This document shows, piece after piece, positions 42,622-50,240 of a stretch of DNA of 64,000 nt. Position 1 is the first letter of the stretch. Each line of letters begins with the position of its first letter. A program made the position numbers and the translations under genes. Origin of the DNA: an uncultured Planctomycetota bacterium (GTDB lineage: Bacteria; Planctomycetota; Phycisphaerae; Sedimentisphaerales; UBA12454); assembly GCA_903847315.1 (NCBI GenBank), contig CAINDG010000026.1, forward strand, positions 62,001 to 126,000, in the 5' to 3' direction. The notes under the pieces were generated by a model. The model had not been told where the DNA came from. It saw only the letters and a list, made by a program, of their open reading frames with translations, and ran no database searches.

Positions 42622-43656
42622 TTAGCGTCGTTTCACAGCAGCCAGTAAGCCGCCAAGAGTAATCAAAATGATAGTAGCAGGCTCCGGCACCCAAAGCAGA
42701 GCAATGTCTCGATTATCAGTGCCGCCGGCATAAGTCAGGGTATAATCGTAATTAGCTTTTCCGAAAGTCAAAGTTAGAGAAGCGCCTTCGGCAGCCGAGC
42801 CGCCGTTGAGAGTGTCGAAAGTGCCATGGAGATGAGTAGTGGCGTTAACGAGGATAATATCCTGTCCTATCGGAGGCGCACTGGTCAGGCTGACAATCAA
42901 ATTTGCGGTGGTGTTTGTTCCCTGGTCGATATAAGCGGTACTGTCCAGAACAATGGGACTTACACCGTTGGCACCAACCATAAATTTGAGAGTTCCGATA
43001 CCATTGTTGTATTGGCCGCCTCCGTTAGCGACGGAATCGCCAGCGACATAGAGGTTCTTCATATGAATCACAGGGGCATTGCCAACTATAACGAAAGTTC
43101 CTTCACCGTCGCGAGAACCTATAACCAACTGCCCATCACAGCCCGCGGTGGCGGCGTCATAAGTAAGAGTTCCGCCGCTCATAGTATAGGTAGAACCTCC
43201 TAATAGACCATAGCCATCACCAATGGCGAGTTTGCCGGTTTCTTTGAATTTTCCAAGGAAAATGAGTCCTCCAGACTGGTTGAGGTAACCAATCTGTTCC
43301 GGAGTGCCGGTCTGCTCACCGATACGAATCCAACCGAAGCCTCGAAGCTCTCCGCCATTTACGACGTTCAGCGTTGCTCCCTTGTATATTCTTAATCTGG
43401 TGCCGTTTCCGGTGTAGCTCCAGTTTCCCTCGACAGTATTTAATGTGACTATTGACCCGGTACCCTTGACTTTGACCTCATACTGGCCGTCCGGCTTTGC
43501 GACAGAACCGCCTAATTCGTCCACCCAGTTTTGGCCATCGCTGTCGCTCCAGTTACCTACGTCATTGACATCCCAATTGTATGAGACTAATGCAGAAGCA
43601 CCGTTTGTTGTCAGAGCAATCAATAAAAGTGCAGTCAACAGTTTCAACTTTATCAT
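42622..43656 (-). CDS. PEP-CTERM protein with autotransporter-like beta-helix repeats (paralogue)
   Basis: 344 residues. Signal peptide (LLTALLLIALTTNGASA), an opening W-D-V-N-D-V-G-N-W-S-D-S-D-G-Q-N-W, beta-solenoid repeats with YTMSGGTLTYD, the shared LKFMVGANGVSPI segment, and VPEPATIILITLGGLLAAVKRR. It is a paralogue of its downstream neighbour and of the gene at 58033. ATG at 43654-43656 has GGAAAGG upstream. Probably co-transcribed with 41569-42561 (60 bases apart). Confidence 0.86.
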   Translation of the reverse strand: MIKLKLLTALLLIALTTNGASALVSYNWDVNDVGNWSDSDGQNWVDELGGSVAKPDGQYEVKVKGTGSIVTLNTVEGNWSYTGNGTRLRIYKGATLNVVNGGELRGFGWIRIGEQTGTPEQIGYLNQSGGLIFLGKFKETGKLAIGDGYGLLGGSTYTMSGGTLTYDAATAGCDGQLVIGSRDGEGTFVIVGNAPVIHMKNLYVAGDSVANGGGQYNNGIGTLKFMVGANGVSPIVLDSTAYIDQGTNTTANLIVSLTSAPPIGQDIILVNATTHLHGTFDTLNGGSAAEGASLTLTFGKANYDYTLTYAGGTDNRDIALLWVPEPATIILITLGGLLAAVKRR

Positions 43657-43857
43657 ATATTGCCTTTCCAAGGTTTTCTCTCTCATATTGCATTAGACCC
43701 GAGAAGAAAATAGTTTTGTCAGCGGTCGAGTTTCTCCGCTTCCAAGTAAACTATGTAAAACGTAAGAAATAAAATCGACATAAGCAAAATCATCAGAAAA
43801 TTTTATTTTTAAAGCCCTGTTTCGCCCCCGATGGGCAAATGTGAGCTTCTCAAATTC

Positions 43858-43980
43858 ACCTGCCCTGGCTAAGTTCCCCCAAGGCAGGAAGCACAAATAG
43901 CAGAAGGAGAAAAGGAGCCCATTAGTAACAGTTATTTCCGACTCTCCAGGGAAAATATAAGAAATAAAAAATGGAAGTGC
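43858..43980. repeat. Stem-loop element, copy 2, flanking PEP-CTERM genes
   Basis: This is the second copy of the 41402 element, again with stem CCTGCCCTGG/CCAAGGCAGG and AAGCACAA beside it. It lies in the gap 43657-44042 upstream of the PEP-CTERM gene at 43656. On the minus strand additional pairing TGTG-CTTC with GAAG-CT-CACA encloses it. Nothing else in the gap is recognised. Confidence 0.65.
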
Positions 43981-44042
43981 AAAGTGGGGAGTAATTTTTC
44001 TAAAATTTGGAAAATGCCGTTGGAGAAAGTGTGATTATAGGA

Positions 44043-44915
44043 CTATCCTTTTGCTTTGGCATACCAGTCTGGGTCTTCGGATAGTTTTTGCTTTGCCTCA
44101 GCGGTCATCATCGCGAAGGCAGGATGCGAAGATTCCCAGGCGCGTTTTTTGAAATCACCGTCTCTCATTTTTTCGACTTCGGCAGCGGCGTCTTTGAAAT
44201 AACTGCCGTAAATGTGAAGCGAATCGGTAATATCGACGTATCTGCCGACTTTAACGGGTTTGCGGATTTTTTTGGAGATTTTTTCAGCTATAGTTCTCTG
44301 CAGGTCTGTCAGGGCATAAACATTCATAAACCAGGCTTTGTATAAGTCTCTGCTTCGCCAATGGGTGTTCATATTCAGATTGAAACTGCCGTCGGGATTT
44401 TCAATCAGCCTGCACCATATCCGCTGAAGGCAGGGCGGGTCTTCGGTTTTTGTGTCGGCTGTCGGCATCCAGGTAATGGCCTGTGCCCGCCTTGTGTAGG
44501 CAGTTTGTGCCAGGGAGTCGATGATATATTGAATCTGATTGACTTTCGCGAAAGGTTTTGGCGACTTGGGATTCCTGATGTTTTCGACGGGACAATAAGA
44601 AAATAATCTTTCGTGGTAAGTATAAGTCCATTTTCCGGCGGCGGGGTCAATCCAGTGGTCGTGAATGCCGTCAACGACTTCCTGACGATAGGCTTCGAGT
44701 TCTTCGGGCCCGCCGGGGAAATTTTTGTGTATTCTCGGTTCGGCAAAAGGATCCAGGACGATAATCATTGCGGTGGCATCCCTGCTTGGCGGGTCTGTGG
44801 GTTTATCGTACTGGGTTTTAATCTCAAGGCCGTTATCCCATACAGCTAAAACCGCCGCCTCCCAAGCCTCAGGCAGACAGGCTGCCTCAATAGTAATTAC
44901 AGGGATGTTTTCCAT
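44043..44915 (-). CDS. Thymidylate synthase homologue (methanogen-type ThyA family)
   Basis: 290 residues. The C-terminal half aligns with thymidylate synthase motifs: DPPCLQRIWCRL with the nucleophile C162, HWRSRDLYKAWFMN (phosphate-binding Arg and the Asn that contacts uracil, N198), and YVDITDSLHIYG. The N-terminal half follows the archaeal-type family rather than E. coli ThyA. dUMP methylation, or a related pyrimidine C5 transfer, is expected. No folate gene is adjacent. The binding site GGAGGT precedes ATG 44915. It lies 27 bases after the upstream gene. Confidence 0.78.
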   Translation of the reverse strand: MENIPVITIEAACLPEAWEAAVLAVWDNGLEIKTQYDKPTDPPSRDATAMIIVLDPFAEPRIHKNFPGGPEELEAYRQEVVDGIHDHWIDPAAGKWTYTYHERLFSYCPVENIRNPKSPKPFAKVNQIQYIIDSLAQTAYTRRAQAITWMPTADTKTEDPPCLQRIWCRLIENPDGSFNLNMNTHWRSRDLYKAWFMNVYALTDLQRTIAEKISKKIRKPVKVGRYVDITDSLHIYGSYFKDAAAEVEKMRDGDFKKRAWESSHPAFAMMTAEAKQKLSEDPDWYAKAKG

Positions 44916-44942
44916 TCTGCCACCTCCGTGTAGTGATAATAA

Positions 44943-46622
44943 TTACAATCCTAATTCCTCGTCGGTGAGATTATATTGCTGACGATATTCCTTTGGCACG
45001 TTTCGCAGAAGCGTTTGCGCCTCCTGTGAATATTTTGTGTTGGGATAATCTTTCATTACCTGTCTGCACATTTCTATGGGACTGCGATATATATGAGACG
45101 GAAGTCTGTTACCGATTTTTAGAAAAGTCCTGGCATTTGAGAGGAGTTTTTCTGCCTGATAATCATCGGCAACGGCAAAATTTTCGTCCGACTGCTTTTT
45201 AGTTACGGCAGGAGACGATACTGCCTGAGACTGTTTGTGACTTTCGTTAGCATCTCTGACGGCAGGTTTATGGTAGGGTTTATTCGGCTCTGTATACCGC
45301 GGCAAAGTTTTAACCGGTTCGGCCGCGCCAGGATTTTGGGCAGGTTTCAGCGGCAGATTGGGCTTATTAGGTTCGTTGGGTTCCGCAAATTCCTGCGGAT
45401 TATCCAGGATGTTTCGAATAATCATCTGCGGCAAAAAGCCATCGGCTTTTCCGGTATACCTGATTTTAGAATCCGGCCCGACAATCAAGAGCATCGGCTC
45501 ATTAGGGCCGATGGCAAGAAGCGAAGTTATTTTCTGCTGCTGTTCGGCAGAAGGCATAGGGGTCTGCCACGGCTGAGAATTTTTGATGAGCCAATTTTCA
45601 AGATTTTTTGTCTTTGAAGGGTCATTGAAATTGATTCCCACAAAGACGGCTTTCGTATCTTTTGTGAAGCGGTTCTGTAATTTTGAAAACGCTTCAAGTT
45701 CTGGATTTTGTATTTTTTTCGGCTGCCCGAAGTTGGTATAATAAGGGGAAGAAACAGGCTGAGATTCCACAGATGGCGAAGCAGCTTGCCCCGAATTTTG
45801 CGTGCCAAGCGGCGAAGGCGCAGGATTGTTCGGGTCTTTGCGAGGCGCATTCGGCTCATTTATTTCCGCTACTGCGTTGACTTCTGCCGGCGCAAAACTG
45901 TCAAGCGTATTAGGTTCGATTTTCCACAAAAGGACACAAAGGACATCTTTGACAGACCGATTTGAATTCTGGTCCGACTGCGGACGAATATCAAAAGTTT
46001 TGCCCAACAGGTCGGCCCTTATATCATTAACGTCAAGACTTAACTGGTCAGAAAGGGGTTGCTGATAATATGATTGCTCCTGCTGCGACTGCGTATCTTC
46101 GCTGGTTTTCGGTTTGCTGACGTGAGACGCGAGAATCTCGGATGCCGAGACATAATCCTTGTAAATTAATGAAAGGGCAAGATGCGTCCTGGTAAAGTTT
46201 GAATTTTGCGGGGTAATCTTCTGGGCGGCAGATATCTGCTTTAATACCTTGTCCTGCTTGTTGTCAAAATAATAAACCCATGCTGAAAGAGTATAATAAT
46301 CGATTTTTTGCTGCTCATTAAATGCCGGCAGGAACTTTCTGTTTCTGGCGACAATCTTAAGAGCTTCGTTACGGTTTGGGTCGGAGAGCATTTTGCCGGA
46401 ATTGACACAAGTCAGGATTTTTGTGTATTCGGCCGTGACTTCAGGTAAGGCGGTCACAGCCTGCTGTTCAAACTGCTGCTTTTTCTCCTGCGGAGTTTGT
46501 TTTGTCACCTGGGCTCTCTGCGTCTGCTGTTGCTGCTGTGGAGCGGCAACAGAAAGTGCGTAAGCGATACAAACAATAAAAGCCCCAAAAACGATTTTCG
46601 AAAGATTAGCGAATTTTTTCAT
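44943..46622 (-). CDS. Secreted helical-repeat and thioredoxin-like protein
   Basis: 559 residues. Signal peptide (FGAFIVCIAYALSVAAP), Gln-rich stretch, helical TPR-like segment (about 55-165), a Pro/Asn/Ser-rich linker, a likely thioredoxin-like fold without CxxC (AVFVGINFNDPSKTKNLENWLIK...PMLLIVGPDSKIRYTGKADGF), a second linker with NEPNEPNKPN, and a C-terminal helical repeat (SPIEMCRQVMKDYPNTKYSQEAQTLL). Function unknown; redox or scaffold roles are possible. Upstream of the thymidylate synthase homologue on the same strand. Confidence 0.7.
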   Translation of the reverse strand: MKKFANLSKIVFGAFIVCIAYALSVAAPQQQQQTQRAQVTKQTPQEKKQQFEQQAVTALPEVTAEYTKILTCVNSGKMLSDPNRNEALKIVARNRKFLPAFNEQQKIDYYTLSAWVYYFDNKQDKVLKQISAAQKITPQNSNFTRTHLALSLIYKDYVSASEILASHVSKPKTSEDTQSQQEQSYYQQPLSDQLSLDVNDIRADLLGKTFDIRPQSDQNSNRSVKDVLCVLLWKIEPNTLDSFAPAEVNAVAEINEPNAPRKDPNNPAPSPLGTQNSGQAASPSVESQPVSSPYYTNFGQPKKIQNPELEAFSKLQNRFTKDTKAVFVGINFNDPSKTKNLENWLIKNSQPWQTPMPSAEQQQKITSLLAIGPNEPMLLIVGPDSKIRYTGKADGFLPQMIIRNILDNPQEFAEPNEPNKPNLPLKPAQNPGAAEPVKTLPRYTEPNKPYHKPAVRDANESHKQSQAVSSPAVTKKQSDENFAVADDYQAEKLLSNARTFLKIGNRLPSHIYRSPIEMCRQVMKDYPNTKYSQEAQTLLRNVPKEYRQQYNLTDEELGL

Positions 46623-46735
46623 AATTTATCCAATTTTTCCTAAAAATAACCTTATAGTATAATGCCAATATATAATACCATAATACCAACTAAGTTTTAC
46701 CCTGAAAAGCTAAAAAAAGGGCGGTAAAAAGGTAT

Positions 46736-46765
46736 TTGACAATGTGGTTTTATAACCCATAATAT
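46736..46765 (+). promoter_or_regulatory. Promoter of ribE
   Basis: TTGACA (46736-46741), an 18-base spacer and TAATAT (46760-46765), 21 bases before the ATG. No room is left for an FMN riboswitch. Confidence 0.65.
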
Positions 46766-46786
46766 CTGTAATTTATTGAGGGTTCT

Positions 46787-47419
46787 ATGTTTACAGGACT
46801 AATAGAGTCGGTTTGTAGAGTAAATTCTACTGTTAATAAAACAGGCGGAATGAGACTGTCGATAAATATTGGCTGGGCGGCTCAAAGCGGCGAAAGCATC
46901 GCCATAAACGGAATATGCCTGACGGTTGCCGGCCTGAAAGGGAATATGGCGGAATTTGACGCAAGCGGCGAGACATTGGCGAAAACCACACTTGGAAAAT
47001 TAAAAACGGGCTCATTGGTGAATGTCGAAAGGGCGATGTCGGCGAGCGATAGATTTGGCGGACATTTTGTGCAGGGACATATCGATGCGACCGGCAAGAT
47101 TAAGAAAATCGAAAATAAAGGCGGCTTTTGGCAGTTTGTTTTCGAGACGCCGAAAGATGTCCTGGATTATATCGTACCCAAGGGTTCGATAGCAATCGAT
47201 GGGGTCAGTCTTACAATCGCAGATATACAAGGACAAAATTTTACCGTTTCGATAATACCGGCGACTTTCGAAAACACGATTTTTAAAAATTATAGAGTTG
47301 GAGATTCGGTTAATATCGAAACAGATATTCTCTGCAGAATAGTAAAAAAACAACTGGAACATATTCTGCCGAATAAGACAAACTTTGCAATTGGAAAACT
47401 GAAAGAAATGGGATTTTAA
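46787..47419 (+). CDS. ribE: Riboflavin synthase, alpha chain
   Basis: 210 residues made of two lumazine-binding repeats (MFTGLIESVCRVN... and HFVQGHIDATGKI...). The N-terminal MFTG and the paired GxHFVQGHID motif are diagnostic. It forms riboflavin from two lumazines. Start at 46787 follows GAGGGTTC. It lies 10 bases ahead of pdxA. Confidence 0.95.
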   Translation: MFTGLIESVCRVNSTVNKTGGMRLSINIGWAAQSGESIAINGICLTVAGLKGNMAEFDASGETLAKTTLGKLKTGSLVNVERAMSASDRFGGHFVQGHIDATGKIKKIENKGGFWQFVFETPKDVLDYIVPKGSIAIDGVSLTIADIQGQNFTVSIIPATFENTIFKNYRVGDSVNIETDILCRIVKKQLEHILPNKTNFAIGKLKEMGF

Positions 47420-47429
47420 AAATCATCCG

Positions 47430-48491
47430 ATGACCGATAATCGAAATAATTCAAATGAGCCGATGGTAATCGGGATAACGATGGGCGAGCCTTTGGGTAT
47501 CGGGCCGGAAATAATCGTCAAAGCGCTGTACGACCCGTTTTTGCGGCGAGGCGTGAAGTTTATTATATTCGGAATGGAAGAATTTCTCGAATATGCAGCC
47601 GATGCCACTGAAATTGCACCTTACTGGGGACGATGCCAGCATGAAAAAATCAGCAGAGATTTTCCGCATAATATAATCGTGGCGGATTATGACGACTATT
47701 CAGTGCCGACGTGGGCAAAAGGGCCGAGCAAGGCAGGCGGCGAGGCGTCGCTGCGGTTCTGCGTCGATGCAATCGAAGCGGCAAGAGCGGGTATCATTGA
47801 TGCAATTGTTACGGCACCGATAAGCAAGGTAAGCTGGAAAGAAGCGGAGGCTGAATGGCCGGGGCATACAGAAATGCTCGCGGCGATGTGCAAAAGTCCG
47901 CGCAAGGCGATGATGTTCGCGGCAGGGCCGCTGAAAATCGCACTTGCGACAATACACGAAGCGCTGTTCGACCTTCGCAATAAATTTACAATCGGATGCG
48001 TTTACGAGCCGATAGATTTGCTGAATGACGCTTTGCAGGAATTTTTCGGGATAAAAAAGCCGCATATAGCAGTGGCGGCGCTAAATCCGCATGCGGGCGA
48101 AGAAGGGCAATTCGGCGATGAAGAACAAAGAATAATATCGCCGGCGATTTTGATTGCACAGGAAATGGGGATTAAGTGCTCCGGGCCGTATCCTGCCGAT
48201 ACGCTTTTTGTCAGGGCGGCGGCGGGTGAATTCGACGGAGTTGTCGCGATGTATCACGACCAGGGAATGATACCTGTCAAACTGCTTGCGTTTAAAGACG
48301 CGGTTAATGTGACGATAGGCCTGCCGATAATACGCACATCGCCGGCGCACGGCACAGCGTTTGACATCGCTGGAAAAGGAATCGCGGATGAATCAAGCTT
48401 TAAAGCGGCAGTTAAACTCGCGATAGAAATGGCGAAAACCAAAAAACAAAACGCAGAATACAAAACACAGAATACCGAAGCAGGGAAGTAG
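47430..48491 (+). CDS. pdxA: 4-hydroxythreonine-4-phosphate dehydrogenase
   Basis: 353 residues. VIGITMGEPLGIGPEIIVKAL, GHTEMLAAMC, ALNPHAGEEGQFGDEE, YPADTLFVRA, MYHDQGMIPVKLL and GTAFDIAGKG are PdxA hallmarks, with metal-binding His residues in GHTE, NPHAGE and YHDQG. It acts in DXP-independent pyridoxal phosphate synthesis. Followed by rsmA after 12 bases, the common pdxA-rsmA order. Confidence 0.95.
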   Translation: MTDNRNNSNEPMVIGITMGEPLGIGPEIIVKALYDPFLRRGVKFIIFGMEEFLEYAADATEIAPYWGRCQHEKISRDFPHNIIVADYDDYSVPTWAKGPSKAGGEASLRFCVDAIEAARAGIIDAIVTAPISKVSWKEAEAEWPGHTEMLAAMCKSPRKAMMFAAGPLKIALATIHEALFDLRNKFTIGCVYEPIDLLNDALQEFFGIKKPHIAVAALNPHAGEEGQFGDEEQRIISPAILIAQEMGIKCSGPYPADTLFVRAAAGEFDGVVAMYHDQGMIPVKLLAFKDAVNVTIGLPIIRTSPAHGTAFDIAGKGIADESSFKAAVKLAIEMAKTKKQNAEYKTQNTEAGK

Positions 48492-48503
48492 AAAAAGCCA
48501 TAT

Positions 48504-49388
48504 ATGCAGACGAAAACAGACATTCAGAGACTTTTAGCAGGGGCGGGAGTTGAGCCGAATAAACGGCTCGGGCAGCATTTCCTCATCGACCTTAATCTAA
48601 TGGAGTTTTTACTTACAAACGCAGCGATAACGAAAAACGATATTGTGCTGGAAGTCGGTACGGGAACAGGGTCACTGACGGGCGAACTTGTCAAAAGGGC
48701 GGGGAAAGTTGTCGCTGTCGAATGCGACGATATTCTTGCGGGAATAACAAAACAGCATCTTCGCAACGCGGAAAATTTAGAAATTATAGTCGCCGATGTA
48801 CTGGAAAGTAAAAATACAATCAATCACGAAGTAATTGAAAAATTAATACAGGCACAGCAGGAAGTTTTCGGCAGAGTTCTTCTTGTGGCGAATCTGCCTT
48901 ATAACGCGGCGTCGTGCGTAATGCTGAATCTTCTGGATGGGCCGGTCGTTGCCGATGAAATGGTTGTGACCGTGCAAAAAGAAGTCGCCCAAAGAATGGC
49001 GGCTGCGCCGGGCAGCGAAGATTACGGGATATTGAGCATATTCCTTTCAGCGATGGGGCAATGCAAGGTGCTGAGGAAACTTTCGCCAAAGGTGTTCTGG
49101 CCAGTGCCGCAAGTGGACTCGGCAATGGTGCGATTCGACAGAGACCAGAAAAAAGCTTCTGAGATTCATAATGTTGTATTATTCAAACAGGTGGTGGACC
49201 TTTTTATGGGTCATCGGCGAAAAATGATGAGGGCCTGTGTGAAATCGGCTGAAGGCAAGCTGGCTTTGATTCACAACTGGGAAGATATTTTCGCCAGGGC
49301 ATTTGTCGAGCCGCATCACAGGCCTGAAGAATTAAGCGCTGTAGATTACGTTGCAATCGCAAATTTATGTAATGAAACGCTGGGCTAA
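48504..49388 (+). CDS. rsmA: 16S rRNA dimethyladenosine transferase
   Basis: 294 residues. NKRLGQHFLIDLN, the SAM motif VLEVGTGTGSLTGEL, and the catalytic VANLPYNAAS (N-L-P-Y) are typical of KsgA/RsmA. The C-terminal helical domain is complete. It dimethylates the two adenines near the 3' end of 16S rRNA. The end overlaps the convergent fumarase gene by 4 bases. Confidence 0.95.
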   Translation: MQTKTDIQRLLAGAGVEPNKRLGQHFLIDLNLMEFLLTNAAITKNDIVLEVGTGTGSLTGELVKRAGKVVAVECDDILAGITKQHLRNAENLEIIVADVLESKNTINHEVIEKLIQAQQEVFGRVLLVANLPYNAASCVMLNLLDGPVVADEMVVTVQKEVAQRMAAAPGSEDYGILSIFLSAMGQCKVLRKLSPKVFWPVPQVDSAMVRFDRDQKKASEIHNVVLFKQVVDLFMGHRRKMMRACVKSAEGKLALIHNWEDIFARAFVEPHHRPEELSAVDYVAIANLCNETLG

Positions 49389-50236
49389 ATTTCGCATGAA
49401 GCGTGGCGGTGGGCGTGACATTCGATATTTACTGCGACGGGGAGCGAAGCGATATGACAGGGGGCAGTCTCAATTAAAACTGCAATGGCCGTTGTGTCGC
49501 CGCCTAAGCCGGCAGGACCAATACCGAGTGAATTTATTTTCCGCAGAAGCTGGTTTTCCATTTGGGCATAGAAAGGCTCGGTGTTTTGCGAATTGAGTTT
49601 TCTTATGAGGGCTTTTTTACTCAGGAGGCAGCACTGCTCGAAATCACCGCCGATGCCAACGCCAATTATAAACGGCGGACAGGCATCAGCGCCTGCATTG
49701 GCAACAGTTTTTACAATCCAATCGGAAATTTTTTCGGCGCTGTCTGTCGGCAAAAACATTTTGAATTGACTTTTGTTTTCGCATCCGCCGCCTTTTGCCA
49801 TTAGCGTTATTTTTATTTTGTCGCCGGCGACGATTTCAGTGTGAATAACAGCAGGGGTGTTTGTGCCGGTGTTTTTTCTGTTATTAAGAGGCTGGGCAAC
49901 GACGCTTTTCCGCAAAAAGCCTTTTTCGTAACCGCTTGCTACGCCTGCGTTTATGGCATCGACAATGGTTTTGGTTTCCGGTTCAATTTTTACCTGAGAG
50001 CCTAACTGAATGAACACAACGGCAAGGCCTGTGTCCTGACAAATGGGGATTTGTTTCTGCTGAGCTATTTTCGCATTTTCGAGAAGCTGATTCAGCGTAT
50101 TTTTCGCGGAGGCGTTAGACTCTTTTTTCGCAGCGGCTGTCAGTGCAGCCAAAACATCCTGCGGCAGTTCGCAGCCTGCGGTTATGCAGAGCCTTTCAAC
50201 TTCAGAAACGATTTTTTCAAATGGTACAGTTCTCAT
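49385..50236 (-). CDS. Fumarate hydratase class I, alpha subunit
   Basis: 283 residues. It carries iron-sulfur ligand motifs of class I fumarases/tartrate dehydratases (PICQDTGLAVVFIQ, GGGCENKSQF, DACPPFIIGVGIGG) and the typical end (IGPAGLGGDTTAIAVLIE). This corresponds to the alpha (N-terminal) subunit of the two-subunit form. The beta subunit is not adjacent on either side, so it lies outside the window or elsewhere. Substrate could be fumarate/malate or tartrate. Confidence 0.88.
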   Translation of the reverse strand: MRTVPFEKIVSEVERLCITAGCELPQDVLAALTAAAKKESNASAKNTLNQLLENAKIAQQKQIPICQDTGLAVVFIQLGSQVKIEPETKTIVDAINAGVASGYEKGFLRKSVVAQPLNNRKNTGTNTPAVIHTEIVAGDKIKITLMAKGGGCENKSQFKMFLPTDSAEKISDWIVKTVANAGADACPPFIIGVGIGGDFEQCCLLSKKALIRKLNSQNTEPFYAQMENQLLRKINSLGIGPAGLGGDTTAIAVLIETAPCHIASLPVAVNIECHAHRHASCEI

Positions 50237-50240
50237 AGGA

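Noticed and set aside
45708-46065. Arg-rich plus-strand frames opposite the large secreted protein
   Set aside because: They are antisense shadows of the Pro/Asn/Ser-rich linker of the gene at 44943-46622.
46623-46786. FMN riboswitch ahead of ribE
   Set aside because: None of the conserved FMN aptamer segments is present, and the promoter lies only about 20 bases from the start codon.
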